A stretch of 64,000 nucleotides of DNA from Paraburkholderia sp. BL10I2N1 (lineage in GTDB: Bacteria; Pseudomonadota; Gammaproteobacteria; Burkholderiales; Burkholderiaceae). Positions 1-9,213 of this stretch are shown piece after piece. Under the pieces are notes generated by a model that saw nothing but the letters and a program-made list of their open reading frames with translations, made no database searches and was not told where the DNA came from. The position numbers and the translations under genes were made by a program. Each line of letters starts with the position of its first letter. Position 1 is the first letter of the stretch. Location of the stretch: assembly GCF_004361815.1 (NCBI RefSeq), contig NZ_SNWA01000002.1:930001-994000 (forward strand). Direction: 5' to 3'.

Positions 1-302
1 GACCCGCCTTGCAGACACGCGTCATGGATGCCATTTATGGCAAGGAAGGTGTAAAAGCCGGGTTCACGACCGGGCGATGTCAGGACGATATTGCTGCCGC
101 AGTGGATGGACTTATCGCTCAGGGCGTTGAAGTCATCATCCTTGGATGTACGGAGCTACCGCTACTTCTTCCGCATAAGGAATTCGTGGGCGCGAACGGC
201 ACCCTCGTCAGTCTGGTCGACCCCACCGATGTACTGGCGAGACAGTGCGTGACGTACGCAACTTCAGCGGCGGAATTGCCGCATCGCAATGCAGCTGGTT
301 AA
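1..302 (+). CDS. Aspartate/glutamate racemase family protein, 3' part
   Basis: The 5' end lies outside the window; the reading frame is open from the first bases and stops at 300-302. The last ~97 residues contain the C-terminal signature ILGCTELPLLL, which carries the second catalytic cysteine of Asp/Glu/hydantoin racemases. These enzymes are cytoplasmic, cofactor-independent amino acid racemases that use two Cys residues. The gene lies 86 bp upstream of aspA on the same strand, so a joint role in aspartate metabolism (D- to L-Asp, then to fumarate and ammonia) is a reasonable inference. Substrate specificity cannot be read from this fragment. Confidence 0.8.
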   Translation, partial: PALQTRVMDAIYGKEGVKAGFTTGRCQDDIAAAVDGLIAQGVEVIILGCTELPLLLPHKEFVGANGTLVSLVDPTDVLARQCVTYATSAAELPHRNAAG

Positions 303-388
303 CACGAAAACCCCCATGACGGTCCCGACGCATCAAGAGCGCCGGGTGACGCAGTTCGTCCATCGAATCCAGTACCAACGAGGAACCT

Positions 389-1807
389 ATGCTCGCGCCC
401 ACTGAACGTATCGAACACGACCTTCTCGGCGACCTCGCCGTGCCCGCCGCAGCCTGTTACGGCATCCACACGTTGCGTGCGCTCGAGAACTTTCCCATCA
501 CCGGAATTCCCATCTCGACTTACCCCAACCTCATCAATGCGCTGGCGAGCGTAAAAGAGGCTGCCGCGCTGGCGAACCGTGAACTTGGGTTACTCAGCGA
601 ACTCAAGACGCAAGCCATCGTTGAAGCATGCAGGCAAGTCCGTTCCGGCGCCGCACACGACCAGTTCGTGGTCGATGTCATTCAGGGCGGCGCGGGAACC
701 TCGACGAACATGAACGCGAATGAAGTTATCGCCAATCTTGCTCTTGAACATCTTGGACATCAGCGAGGCGAATACGCCGTCCTGCATCCGAATGAGGACG
801 TCAATCTTGGGCAAAGTACGAACGACGTCTATCCGACGGCGCTGAAAATTGCGACATACGCGGGAATCATGCAACTGGTCGATGCAATGGCCACGTTGCG
901 CACCTCGTTCGAACGTAAGGCCGAGGAATTCAGGAGCGACCTGAAGATGGGGCGCACGCAACTTCAGGATGCCGTTCCCATGACGCTGGGGCAAGAGTTC
1001 AGCACGTTCGCGGTCATGCTTGGCGAAGACGAGGAGCGACTCAAGGAGGCCGCAAAGTTAATCTGTGAGATTAACCTGGGGGCCACTGCCATTGGTACGG
1101 GCATCAACACGCACCCTGAATACGCGCAGCTCGCTTGCGGTCACCTGAGCGGCGTGACCGGCATTCCTCTGACGACTTCTCCGAACCTGATCGAAGCAAC
1201 GCAGGACGTTGGTTCGTTTGTGCAGTTGTCGGGCGTGCTGAAACGGGTTGCGGTCAAGCTCTCGAAAACCTGCAATGACCTGCGTCTTCTTTCGAGTGGG
1301 CCACGCGCGGGTCTGGGGGAAATCAATCTGCCGCCCGTACAAGCGGGCTCCAGCATCATGCCCGGGAAGGTGAACCCGGTCATCCCCGAAGTCGTCAACC
1401 AGATTGCGTTCGAAGTGATCGGCAACGATGTGACCGTAAGCTTTGCTGCGGAAGCGGGTCAGCTGCAACTCAATGCATTCGAACCCATCATCGCGCACAG
1501 TCTTTTCAAAAGCGTCGCCCACCTGCGCGCCGGATGCCTCACGCTCGCTTCAAAATGCATCGATGGCATCACGGCCAATCGGGACCGGCTACGGTCAATC
1601 GTCGAGAATTCGATCGGCATCGTGACTGCACTCAATCCATACATCGGTTACACGCATGCTACGGAAGTCGCACGCGAGGCGCTCGCGTCTGGCCGAAGTG
1701 TGGCGGAGATCGTGCTCGAGAAGGGTTTATTGAGCCAGATGCAACTCGATGAAATCCTGCAGCCTGTGATGCTGACCAAGCCGAGGAAAGTCGAGCCGGT
1801 CGCGTAA
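389..1807 (+). CDS. aspA: Aspartate ammonia-lyase
   Basis: Aspartase deaminates L-aspartate to fumarate and ammonia in the cytoplasm. The 472-residue length is normal for the fumarase/aspartase superfamily. The three conserved regions are present: GTSTNMNANEV near residue 103, GQSTNDVYPT near 141 (substrate carboxylate binding), and the mobile catalytic loop GSSIMPGKVNP at 320-330. Fumarase C shares these motifs, but the N-terminal ERIEHDLLGDLAVP and the racemase neighbour favour aspartase. A GAGGAA ribosome binding sequence precedes the ATG. Confidence 0.88.
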   Translation: MLAPTERIEHDLLGDLAVPAAACYGIHTLRALENFPITGIPISTYPNLINALASVKEAAALANRELGLLSELKTQAIVEACRQVRSGAAHDQFVVDVIQGGAGTSTNMNANEVIANLALEHLGHQRGEYAVLHPNEDVNLGQSTNDVYPTALKIATYAGIMQLVDAMATLRTSFERKAEEFRSDLKMGRTQLQDAVPMTLGQEFSTFAVMLGEDEERLKEAAKLICEINLGATAIGTGINTHPEYAQLACGHLSGVTGIPLTTSPNLIEATQDVGSFVQLSGVLKRVAVKLSKTCNDLRLLSSGPRAGLGEINLPPVQAGSSIMPGKVNPVIPEVVNQIAFEVIGNDVTVSFAAEAGQLQLNAFEPIIAHSLFKSVAHLRAGCLTLASKCIDGITANRDRLRSIVENSIGIVTALNPYIGYTHATEVAREALASGRSVAEIVLEKGLLSQMQLDEILQPVMLTKPRKVEPVA

Positions 1808-1819
1808 GGGACGGCGACT

Positions 1820-1840
1820 GGGGTGTCGCGTCGGCACCCC
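1820..1840 (+). terminator. Possible hairpin after aspA
   Basis: A GGGGTG/CACCCC stem with a 9-nt loop starts 13 bp after the aspA stop codon and lies between convergent aspA and tyrB. There is no clear T-tract, so it may be only a weak terminator or an mRNA-stabilising stem. Confidence 0.35.
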
Positions 1841-1946
1841 GGCTGATGCGAGTCAGGTCTCGCCCGATCCTGCAGATTCCTGTCGCGACGGCTGGGTAAC
1901 CACGCGTTGTCCGCCGTCTGGGGGATAGTTCTTGAACGATCTGAAG

Positions 1947-3149
1947 TCAGGCTGCGCTCGCGAGCACCTTCGCGATCGCTTCTGTCACCGGCCCGACGTT
2001 CTTCTCGTTCAGGCCCGCTACACACATCCTGCCCGAACGCAAGATGTACACGCCATGTGCTTCGCGCAGGCGCTCGACCTGGTCGGCCGTCAGCCCGGTA
2101 TACGTGAACATGCCACGTTGCTTGATATAGCGTGACAGCGCCTCGCCGCGCACGTGTTCAAGCAGACCGTCGTGAATGGCAAGGCGCATTCTGGCGATGC
2201 GCTGGCACATCGCGGACAGCTCGCTTTGCCATGCGAGAGTCAGTTCAGGCGTGGTCAGCACCCTGGTCACGATTTTCGCGCCATGCGTCGGCGGGTTACT
2301 GTAGTTTGAACGCACTGAACCAGTCAGTTGCCCCAGCACGCGTTCGGCCTCGATCGCGCTCTCGCAGATCACGTGCAAGCCGCCGCAGCGCTCGCCGTAC
2401 AGCGAAAAGTTCTTCGAAAACGAATTTGCCACGAGCGATGGCACACCTCGGTTCGCTAGTTCGCGCACGGCGAAAGCATCGTCATCGAGGCCGGCACCAA
2501 AACCCTGATAGGCCATGTCGACAAACGGCAACAACTCGCGCTTTTGCAGTACCGCGATCAGTTGCTCCCATTGCGCGTGGTCCAGATCGACTCCGGTCGG
2601 ATTGTGGCAGCACGCGTGCAGCAGGACGACGCTGCGTCTCGGCAATGCGTCGATGCCCGCTAGCATGGCGTCGAATCTCAGGCCGCCGGTGGCTTCGTCG
2701 TAGTAGGGATAGGTGTTTACCGTCAAACCGGCTCGCTCGAAGATGAAGCGATGGTTTTCCCAGCTCGGGTCGCTGACCCAGACCCGAGCTTGCGGAAAAT
2801 AACGCTTGATGAAATCAGCACCGACTTTCAGGGCGCCCGAGCCGCCAAGCGTTTGCACGGTGGCGATGCGTCCTTGCGCGCGCGCCGGACATTGCTGGCC
2901 GAACACGAGCCCCTGGACTGCGTCGCGGTAGGGGGCGAACCCAGCCATCGGCAGATACGGTTTGGGGCCCGGATCGTTCAGAATCGCTGCTTCGGCTTCG
3001 CGCACGGCCTGCATCACCGGCAGGCGCCCGTCTTCGTCGAAGTAGATGCCGATGCTCAGATTGACCTTGTTCTGTCGGGGATCTTTCTGAAAATTCTCGT
3101 TCAGGGTAAGGATCGGGTCGCCGGGATAGGCCTCTATATGTTCGAACAT
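1947..3149 (-). CDS. tyrB: Aromatic amino acid aminotransferase
   Basis: A PLP-dependent class I aminotransferase of subgroup I-alpha, 400 residues. The PLP lysine is K246 in NSFSKNFSLYGERCG, and the CHNPTGVDL and SDPSWENH motifs match TyrB/AspC. It transfers the amino group of tyrosine, phenylalanine or aspartate to 2-oxoglutarate. The next genes on the same strand are aroP (aromatic uptake) and hpd (4-hydroxyphenylpyruvate dioxygenase), so tyrosine to 4-hydroxyphenylpyruvate is the likely physiological step. AspC-type activity cannot be excluded, since the two subfamilies overlap. Confidence 0.88.
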   Translation of the reverse strand: MFEHIEAYPGDPILTLNENFQKDPRQNKVNLSIGIYFDEDGRLPVMQAVREAEAAILNDPGPKPYLPMAGFAPYRDAVQGLVFGQQCPARAQGRIATVQTLGGSGALKVGADFIKRYFPQARVWVSDPSWENHRFIFERAGLTVNTYPYYDEATGGLRFDAMLAGIDALPRRSVVLLHACCHNPTGVDLDHAQWEQLIAVLQKRELLPFVDMAYQGFGAGLDDDAFAVRELANRGVPSLVANSFSKNFSLYGERCGGLHVICESAIEAERVLGQLTGSVRSNYSNPPTHGAKIVTRVLTTPELTLAWQSELSAMCQRIARMRLAIHDGLLEHVRGEALSRYIKQRGMFTYTGLTADQVERLREAHGVYILRSGRMCVAGLNEKNVGPVTEAIAKVLASAA

Positions 3150-3316
3150 GGTGTTTCCTGACAGGATGAGGAAGGGCGGACGGTCGCGACAAGCGGCCAG
3201 CCGGCGCCTCTACGATAGCGCCACCGCCGGACAGGGCGCCACACGTCGCCAGTTCGGACCGATGGATGGCGCCCACTTGTACTATTGACGATCGGCAGCA
3301 CTGCCAGCCGCGCTCA

Positions 3317-4699
3317 TTACGTCGAGATACCGCGGCGCAATACCGGCGCCGCATTCTTTTGCCTGAAACGGTAGGCCACGCCAAGCACGGTCAGCCAGAC
3401 TGGAATCAGGTACACCGAGATCCGCAGATCCGGGCTGAGGTACATGATAACCAGCACCCCCGTCAGGAACGCCAGGCACAGGTAGTTGGTGAGCGGGTAG
3501 CCGAGACTCCGGAACATCGTCGGCTCGCCGGCCTTGCGTTTGGCGTGACGGAATTTCAGGTGAATGATGCTGATCATCGCCCAGTTGATGATCAGGGCCG
3601 AGACGACGAGCCCCATCAGCAGCTCGAACGCCTTGCCCGGCATGAAATAGTTGATCACCACGCACGCTGCCGTGGCCAGTGCCGATACGCCGAGCGCAGC
3701 GAGTGGAATGCCGCGCCGGTTGACCTTGAGCAGCGCTTGCGGTGCATTGCCCTGCTTCGCCAGACCGTAGAGCATGCGGCTGTTGCAATACACGCCGCTG
3801 TTGTAGACCGACAGCGCCGCGGTCAGCACGACGATATTCAGCACATGGGCAACAAGATTGCTGTTCATCGCATGGAAGATCAGCACGAACGGGCTGCCGC
3901 CTGTGACAACCTTTTCCCACGGATAAAGCGACAGCAGCACGCCCAACGCACCGACGTAGAAAATCAGGATCCGGTAGATCACCTGGTTCGTCGCGCGCGG
4001 AATGCTCTTCGACGGGTTGTCGGCTTCAGCCGCGGTAATGCCAACCAGTTCCAGACCGCCGAACGAGAACATGATCACGGCCATCGCCATGACGAGCCCG
4101 CTCACGCCGTGCGGAAAGAAGCCTCCGTGTTGCCAGAGGTTGGCGACGCTCGCCTCCGGGCCGGCCGCACCGGAGATCAGCAAATAGCCGCCGAACAGAA
4201 TCATGCCGATGATTGCCAATACCTTGACGATGGAGAACCAGAACTCCATCTCGCCGTAGGATTTGACGCTCGTCAGATTGATTGCGTTGATGATCACGAA
4301 GAACGCCAACGCGGAGACCCAGGTGGGAATCGCAGGCCACCAATAGTGAATATAGATGCCGACGGCTGACAACTCGGCCATGCTGACAAGAATGTACAGC
4401 ACCCAGTAGTTCCAGCCCGAGAGGAAACCCGCGAAGGGTCCGCAGTATTTGTTCGCGAAATGGCTGAATGAGCCGGCGACAGGCTCGTCAACGACCATTT
4501 CGCCGAGCTGGCGCATGATGAAGAACGCGACGACACCAGCGAGCGCATAGCCGAGCAATACGGATGGCCCAGCCATCCTGATCGTCTGCGCGATGCCGAG
4601 AAACAAACCCGTCCCGATCGCGCCGCCAAGCGCGATCAACTGAATATGGCGATTCTGGAGCCCGCGCTTGAGCTCGTCACTTCTATGGTTTGAAACCAT
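3317..4699 (-). CDS. aroP: Aromatic amino acid:proton symporter AroP
   Basis: A 460-residue inner-membrane permease of the APC superfamily (AAT family), expected to have 12 membrane helices. It begins with the family signature LKRGLQNRHIQLIALGGAIG. Long stretches such as GSFSHFANKYCGPFAGFLSG and FSFGGLELVGITAAEADNP closely resemble E. coli AroP/PheP. It would import Tyr, Phe and Trp by proton symport. Its position between tyrB and hpd, all on the minus strand, makes it the uptake step of a tyrosine catabolic group. Gaps of about 125-170 bp separate it from both neighbours, so separate promoters are possible. Confidence 0.88.
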   Translation of the reverse strand: MVSNHRSDELKRGLQNRHIQLIALGGAIGTGLFLGIAQTIRMAGPSVLLGYALAGVVAFFIMRQLGEMVVDEPVAGSFSHFANKYCGPFAGFLSGWNYWVLYILVSMAELSAVGIYIHYWWPAIPTWVSALAFFVIINAINLTSVKSYGEMEFWFSIVKVLAIIGMILFGGYLLISGAAGPEASVANLWQHGGFFPHGVSGLVMAMAVIMFSFGGLELVGITAAEADNPSKSIPRATNQVIYRILIFYVGALGVLLSLYPWEKVVTGGSPFVLIFHAMNSNLVAHVLNIVVLTAALSVYNSGVYCNSRMLYGLAKQGNAPQALLKVNRRGIPLAALGVSALATAACVVINYFMPGKAFELLMGLVVSALIINWAMISIIHLKFRHAKRKAGEPTMFRSLGYPLTNYLCLAFLTGVLVIMYLSPDLRISVYLIPVWLTVLGVAYRFRQKNAAPVLRRGIST

Positions 4700-4824
4700 G
4701 TCTCTTCCTGTCTCCTGCCTTGGGTTAGACCGGCTTGCGTCCCTGACCGGTGCGGGCGCGCCGGGCCGTAGCTGCTTGATGCTCGTGACGTCAGGCAGCG
4801 GTTGCCGTCGATGCCGCTGGATGT

Positions 4825-5898
4825 CTACACCTTGAGCGTGCCCCGCTCGATCTGATCGCGCTCGAGGGATTCGAACAGCGCCTTGAAGTTGCCTTCGCCG
4901 AAGCCCTCGTCGCCCTTGCGCTGGATGAACTCGAAGAACACTGGGCCGAGCAGCGTCTTCGAAAAGATCTGCAGCAGCAAGCGCCGCGAACCGCCTTCGG
5001 TGCTGCCGTCGAGCAGAATGCCGCGCGACTGCAGTTCCGCCACCGGCTCGCCGTGGCCCGGCAGGCGTTTTTCGAGGCCTTCGTAGTAGTAGTCGTTCGG
5101 CGCGCTCATCAACGGCACGCCGGCCATTTGCAGGTTATCGATGACTTCGATCAGGTTATCGGTCAGGAAGGCGATGTGCTGGATGCCTTCGCCGTTGAAC
5201 GCCATCAGGAATTCCTCGATCTGCCCACTCCCCTTCGACGACTCCTCATTGAGCGGAATGCGGATTTTGCCGTCCGGCGCCGTCATGGCCTTCGAGGTCA
5301 ACCCTGTGTATTCGCCCTGGATGTCGAAATAGCGAATCTCGCGGAAATTGAACAGCTTCTCGTAGAAACTGGCCCAATGTGCCATCCGGCCACGGTAGAC
5401 GTTGTGGGTCAAGTGGTCGACGAGGCGCAGGCCGTGGCCAACCGGATGGCGGTCGACGCCTTCAATGAATTCGAAGTCGATATCGTAGATCGACTTGCCC
5501 TCTTCAAAACGGTCGATCAGATAGAGCGGGGCGCCGCCGATACCCTTGATCGCGGGCAGACGCAATTCCATCGGGCCAGTTGCGATTTCAATGGGCTGCG
5601 CACCCAAAGCCAATGCCCGCGCGTAGGCCTTGTGCGAGTCCTGCACGCGAAACGCCATGCCGCAGGCGCTCGGTCCATGCTCGGCGGCGAAATACGCTGC
5701 CGGGCTGTTCGGCTCGCGGTTGACGATGAAGTTGATTTCGCCCTGACGATACAGCAGGACGTCCTTCGAGCGATGGCGCGCCACGAGCGTAAAGCCCAGT
5801 TGCTCGAACAGCGGTTCCAGGAGGTTGGGGGTGGGCGATGCGAATTCCACGAATTCGAAGCCCATCAGTCTCATCGGGTTCTCAAACAGATCAGCCAT
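4825..5898 (-). CDS. hpd: 4-hydroxyphenylpyruvate dioxygenase
   Basis: This Fe(II) enzyme converts 4-hydroxyphenylpyruvate to homogentisate in tyrosine degradation. The frame is open further upstream, but the ATG at 5898 has AAGGAG seven bases before it and gives [16 protein letters not shown], a typical start; the ATG at 5904 is too close to that Shine-Dalgarno. With this start the protein has 357 residues and the iron ligands fall at H162 ([10 protein letters not shown]), H241 ([10 protein letters not shown]) and E323 (FFEFIQRKG), as expected for bacterial HPPD. The divergent AsnC-family gene at 6296 is its likely regulator. Confidence 0.95.
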   Translation of the reverse strand: MADLFENPMRLMGFEFVEFASPTPNLLEPLFEQLGFTLVARHRSKDVLLYRQGEINFIVNREPNSPAAYFAAEHGPSACGMAFRVQDSHKAYARALALGAQPIEIATGPMELRLPAIKGIGGAPLYLIDRFEEGKSIYDIDFEFIEGVDRHPVGHGLRLVDHLTHNVYRGRMAHWASFYEKLFNFREIRYFDIQGEYTGLTSKAMTAPDGKIRIPLNEESSKGSGQIEEFLMAFNGEGIQHIAFLTDNLIEVIDNLQMAGVPLMSAPNDYYYEGLEKRLPGHGEPVAELQSRGILLDGSTEGGSRRLLLQIFSKTLLGPVFFEFIQRKGDEGFGEGNFKALFESLERDQIERGTLKV

Positions 5899-6199
5899 GG
5901 TCATGCTCCTTAGGGTGAGAAGCGTTGCTCGCGTTAGACGGCGAACGGCGCGCCGACGTTTCCCCAACAATGGCTGGCTCAATCAGCGCCGGCCGATCAG
6001 AACGGTCGCCCCTCACTGAAGAGGCTCGACCCGTTGGGTGCGTCGGCAATGCCGCCGAGGCTCGAACAGGAGTTTCCAGGCATCGACGGAGAAATAGAAT
6101 TGCGCGAACACGTGGTTGGCGCGCGCCCGCTTGACTTCCCGCACCGCCGAAGTGGCTATCCTGATCATGCGAACTTCGCCTTTCGCAGGCCCTCAGTGT

Positions 6200-6220
6200 A
6201 TATTTTGAGCAACAAAATAT
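6200..6220. promoter_or_regulatory. Palindromic operator between hpd and its regulator
   Basis: ATATTTTG-agcaa-CAAAATAT is a perfect 8-bp inverted repeat with a 5-bp spacer in the ~400-bp divergent region between hpd and the AsnC/Lrp gene. Lrp/AsnC dimers commonly bind AT-rich dyads of about this size, so this is the best candidate operator. The link to the adjacent regulator is inferred from position. Confidence 0.6.
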
Positions 6221-6295
6221 GATTTCATATGACACACTGGCATACCCTTACTAATGCAATCAAATTTCTCTTAGCCCATGGGTAAGGAAACAAAA

Positions 6296-6769
6296 ATGCA
6301 AAATTTCACTCTCGATCGCATCGACCTCCGGCTCCTTGGCGCTTTGCAGGAACACGGACGCGCATCCAACCTCGAACTGGCGGAGGCGATCAAGCTTTCA
6401 CCTGCACAAACGCTGCGACGACATCGGCGGCTCGAGGAAATGGGCGTGATCAAACGCTATGAAACGCGGCTCGACGCCGAAAGCCTGGGGTTCGGCGTAG
6501 TCGCATTCATTCAGGTCACGATGGAGCGCGGGCATATTCGCGACTTGCTGAAATTCAAGGAACTCGTCATGAAGCTGGCACAGATCCAGGAGTGCTTTTC
6601 CGTAACAGGCGATATCGACTACGTGTTGAAAGTCGTCGCCCGCGATTTGAAGGCGCTCTCCGAGTTTCTCCTCGACACCTTGATGCGCACTCCAGGTGTG
6701 AGCCGCGTGCAGTCGATCGTTTGCCTCGACGAGATCAAAGGGACGAGCGCGATGCCGCTCGAGGCCTGA
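6296..6769 (+). CDS. Lrp/AsnC family regulator, likely hpd activator
   Basis: 157 residues from the ATG at 6296, which has AAGGA seven bases upstream; an in-frame ATG at 6278 lacks such spacing. The N-terminal winged HTH (LLGALQEHGRASNLELAEAI then LSPAQTLRRHRRLEEMGVI) is followed by a RAM ligand domain (GFGVVAFIQVTME, CFSVTGDIDYVLKVVARD). Such regulators bind amino acids or related acids and form oligomeric discs. Being divergent from hpd across an AT-rich dyad points to tyrosine-responsive control of hpd. Confidence 0.85.
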   Translation: MQNFTLDRIDLRLLGALQEHGRASNLELAEAIKLSPAQTLRRHRRLEEMGVIKRYETRLDAESLGFGVVAFIQVTMERGHIRDLLKFKELVMKLAQIQECFSVTGDIDYVLKVVARDLKALSEFLLDTLMRTPGVSRVQSIVCLDEIKGTSAMPLEA

Positions 6770-6852
6770 GCGGCCCAGATTCGTACTGCGCAGAACCGGA
6801 GATTGCCCCGGGGGCATTCAAGAACGCATGAATGCCCAATATGGCCTGCAAA

Positions 6853-7626
6853 CTACAGCGTGGCTGTCACTCCGCCATCCACATAAAGAATATGGCCGTT
6901 CACAAAGTTCGAAGCGCTGCTTGCCAGGAACACGGCGGCGCCGACGAGATCTTCGACATCACCCCAACGCCGCGACGGTGTCCGTCCAACCAGCCAGTTG
7001 CTGAAAGTCTCGTCGTTGACGAGCGCCTCAGTCAACTCGGTCTTGAAGTATCCCGGCCCGAGGCCGTTGACCTGGATCCCGTGCCGCCCCCAGTCGATCG
7101 CCATCCCCTTCGTCAACATCTTCACCGCGCCCTTGGTCGCGGTGTAGGCCGCAATGTTGGGACGGCCCAGTTCGCTCTGCACCGAACAGATATTGATGAT
7201 CTTGCCACGCTGGCGATCGATCATATGTCGCGCCACCGCCTGTCCGACCAGGAACACACTGTCGACGTTGGTCTTCATCAACTCCTGCCATTGCTCATGG
7301 GAAAACTCTTCGAGCGGTGCACGACGCTGCATGCCAGCGTTGTTGACGAGAATGTCGATTGCACCGATTTCGCGCTCGATATCGGCGATCGCCGTTGCGA
7401 CCTCGTCGGCCGACGTCACGTCGAAACTTGCGGCATGGACGGTCGCCCCCTCATCGCGCAAACGGCTGACAGCCTGCGCCAGCCTGGCCTCGCTGCGGCC
7501 ATTCAGAATGACTTCAGCGCCGGCGCCGGCCAGGCCTTTTGCGAGCGCGTAGCCGATGCCGGTACTCGACCCCGTGACCAAAGCTCGACGCTCCGACAGA
7601 TCAAACATCTGCAGATTGCTGTTCAA
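6853..7626 (-). CDS. SDR oxidoreductase, gluconate 5-dehydrogenase-like
   Basis: A classical short-chain dehydrogenase: TGSSTGIG cofactor loop, NNAGMQRR, active-site S/Y/K in INICSVQSELGRPNIAAYTATKGA, and a C-terminal VDGG. Whole blocks (NNAG-QRR, ICS-QSELGR, APGYFKTE-like segment) closely resemble E. coli IdnO, which reduces 5-ketogluconate. A TTG start at 7626 preceded by GAGGAG at 8-nt spacing gives MNSNLQMFDLS and 257 residues; the upstream extension has no family similarity. No sugar acid genes are adjacent, so the substrate remains uncertain. Confidence 0.8.
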   Translation of the reverse strand: MNSNLQMFDLSERRALVTGSSTGIGYALAKGLAGAGAEVILNGRSEARLAQAVSRLRDEGATVHAASFDVTSADEVATAIADIEREIGAIDILVNNAGMQRRAPLEEFSHEQWQELMKTNVDSVFLVGQAVARHMIDRQRGKIINICSVQSELGRPNIAAYTATKGAVKMLTKGMAIDWGRHGIQVNGLGPGYFKTELTEALVNDETFSNWLVGRTPSRRWGDVEDLVGAAVFLASSASNFVNGHILYVDGGVTATL

Positions 7627-7796
7627 CTCAACCTCTCCTCGACTCCAGTTCGTCCGACTTCGACCCAGCACCACCCGGTGCACCCAACCATTGCGTGAAA
7701 TCTCTCATGATCGGGCCGCACAGCCACCCGCGCAATCGCCGCGGCCATCGCAACGTCGGGAAACCCGAATCGCAGGCCGGAAAGACGTCAGGAAAC

Positions 7797-9206
7797 TCAC
7801 AGGGGCACGCCAGCTGCGCCCTGCAAGACAAGCGGCAGCCGCACCCGAAACGTCGTCTCTCCCGGCTGCGACTCCACATTGATCGCCCCGTTATGCCGGT
7901 TGACGATGATCCGGTATGCAATGTCGAGGCCGAGGCCGCTGCCCTTGCCGAGCGGCTTCGTCGTGAAGAACGGCTCGAACAGCCGCGGCCGGATCTCGAG
8001 CGGAATGCCCGGCCCGCTGTCGGTGATCTCGACGACGACGCTGTCGCCGTCCCGGCACGTACGGATCGTCAGGTCGCCGCGACCCTCCATTGCGTCTGCG
8101 GCATTGTCGACGATGTTGGTCCACACCTGATTGAGTTCGCTACCGTAGACCGCCAGCCGCGGCAGGGTGCGATCGTAGTCACGTGTGACCGTGATGCCAT
8201 GCTTGAGCTTATAGCGCATGATCATCAGCGTGTCCTCGATGCCCTCGTGGATGTCAACTTCCTGCAGCGGTGCCTGGTCCATGTACGAGTACGCCTTCAT
8301 CGCCTTGACGATCTCCGAGATCCGGCCTGCGCCGCGCCACGCTTCGTCGGCGAGGAAACCCAGTTCGAGCGTCACGGCCAGCCAGCGGATCGCCGCGGAG
8401 AACTGCACGGGGCTCAGGCGTCCGGCAAGCGCGGCGAGATCATCCGGCGCGATCCCGGCCGCCGCGAGACACGGCGCCACCAGCCACGGTCTCGCGATGC
8501 CGCGCTCCGACAGCCAGTCGCCGAGCCGGTCTTCCGCTTCGTTTTGACGCAACGGTTCCTGCGTCGCCGTCCCCGCCGTCGACACACGGCGGGCTACCCA
8601 CGCGTCGAGCTCGCCCATTACGTCGGCCGGCACCGCGCTGTCCATGAAGATGCGGACCGTCTCACCCAATGTGCCGACCGTCTCGCGGGCGTGGTGCGCC
8701 GCTCGCGCGACGGCTGCAGCGGGATTGTTCAGCTCGTGCGCAAGGCCGGCGGCAAGCGTGCCCAATGCCGCCAGCTTCTCGCGTGCGAGGATAAAAGTGT
8801 CATACGCGTTGATACGCGCGAACATCGAACGGAAGATCATCTTGCTGAACGGCTCGCAGTCCATCAGCAATGTGCGGAACGTCGCCTCCGGAAGCAACAC
8901 GACACGGCAGTGCGACCCTGCCGTGAAGGTCAGCGGCACCGGGATTCCCGCAAGCAGCGACGCTTCGGCAATCGACACCGGCGCCGGCCGGCGGTCATCG
9001 AAGACCTGTTGTGAGCCCACCCGTTTCCAGGTCAGCAACTCGCCTTCGACAAGCACGTAGTGCCCCGCCGGATGTTGCCCTTCATGCAGCAGCACGTCTC
9101 CCTTCGCGAGCTCGAACTCGCTCACGTTGCCGGCCAGCCATTGCCGCTGTTCGGGCGAGAGCGTGGCGAACAGCGGCATCTCGAACAGCGCCCGCAGATC
9201 GCTCAT
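7797..9206 (-). CDS. Sensor histidine kinase with N-terminal cyclic-nucleotide-binding-like domain
   Basis: 469 residues without a membrane segment. Residues ~5-125 form a CRP/cNMP-like beta-roll (LAKGDVLLHEGQ, HYVLVEGEL). A dimerisation helix follows with phosphoacceptor H158 in LAAGLAHELNNPAAA, then a HATPase_c domain with N box NIVDNAADAM, G1 DSGPGIP and G2 KGSGLGL. It is therefore a cytosolic kinase sensing a small effector, perhaps a cyclic nucleotide. Its stop lies 590 bp from the next plus-strand coding region, and its start is 7 bp downstream of the fused regulator gene at 9214, so the two are co-transcribed and presumably partners. Confidence 0.85.
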   Translation of the reverse strand: MSDLRALFEMPLFATLSPEQRQWLAGNVSEFELAKGDVLLHEGQHPAGHYVLVEGELLTWKRVGSQQVFDDRRPAPVSIAEASLLAGIPVPLTFTAGSHCRVVLLPEATFRTLLMDCEPFSKMIFRSMFARINAYDTFILAREKLAALGTLAAGLAHELNNPAAAVARAAHHARETVGTLGETVRIFMDSAVPADVMGELDAWVARRVSTAGTATQEPLRQNEAEDRLGDWLSERGIARPWLVAPCLAAAGIAPDDLAALAGRLSPVQFSAAIRWLAVTLELGFLADEAWRGAGRISEIVKAMKAYSYMDQAPLQEVDIHEGIEDTLMIMRYKLKHGITVTRDYDRTLPRLAVYGSELNQVWTNIVDNAADAMEGRGDLTIRTCRDGDSVVVEITDSGPGIPLEIRPRLFEPFFTTKPLGKGSGLGLDIAYRIIVNRHNGAINVESQPGETTFRVRLPLVLQGAAGVPL

Positions 9207-9213
9207 AGTTTGC

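Noticed and set aside
3266..4369. Long plus-strand open frame antisense to aroP
   Set aside because: It is a high-GC antisense shadow. The minus-strand protein is an unmistakable AroP-type permease, and the shadow has a biased Arg/His/Gln composition with no family motif.
7695..9014. 439-codon plus-strand frame antisense to the histidine kinase
   Set aside because: Composition (Arg, His, Asp rich) and absence of any domain mark it as an antisense shadow; the kinase motifs are on the other strand.
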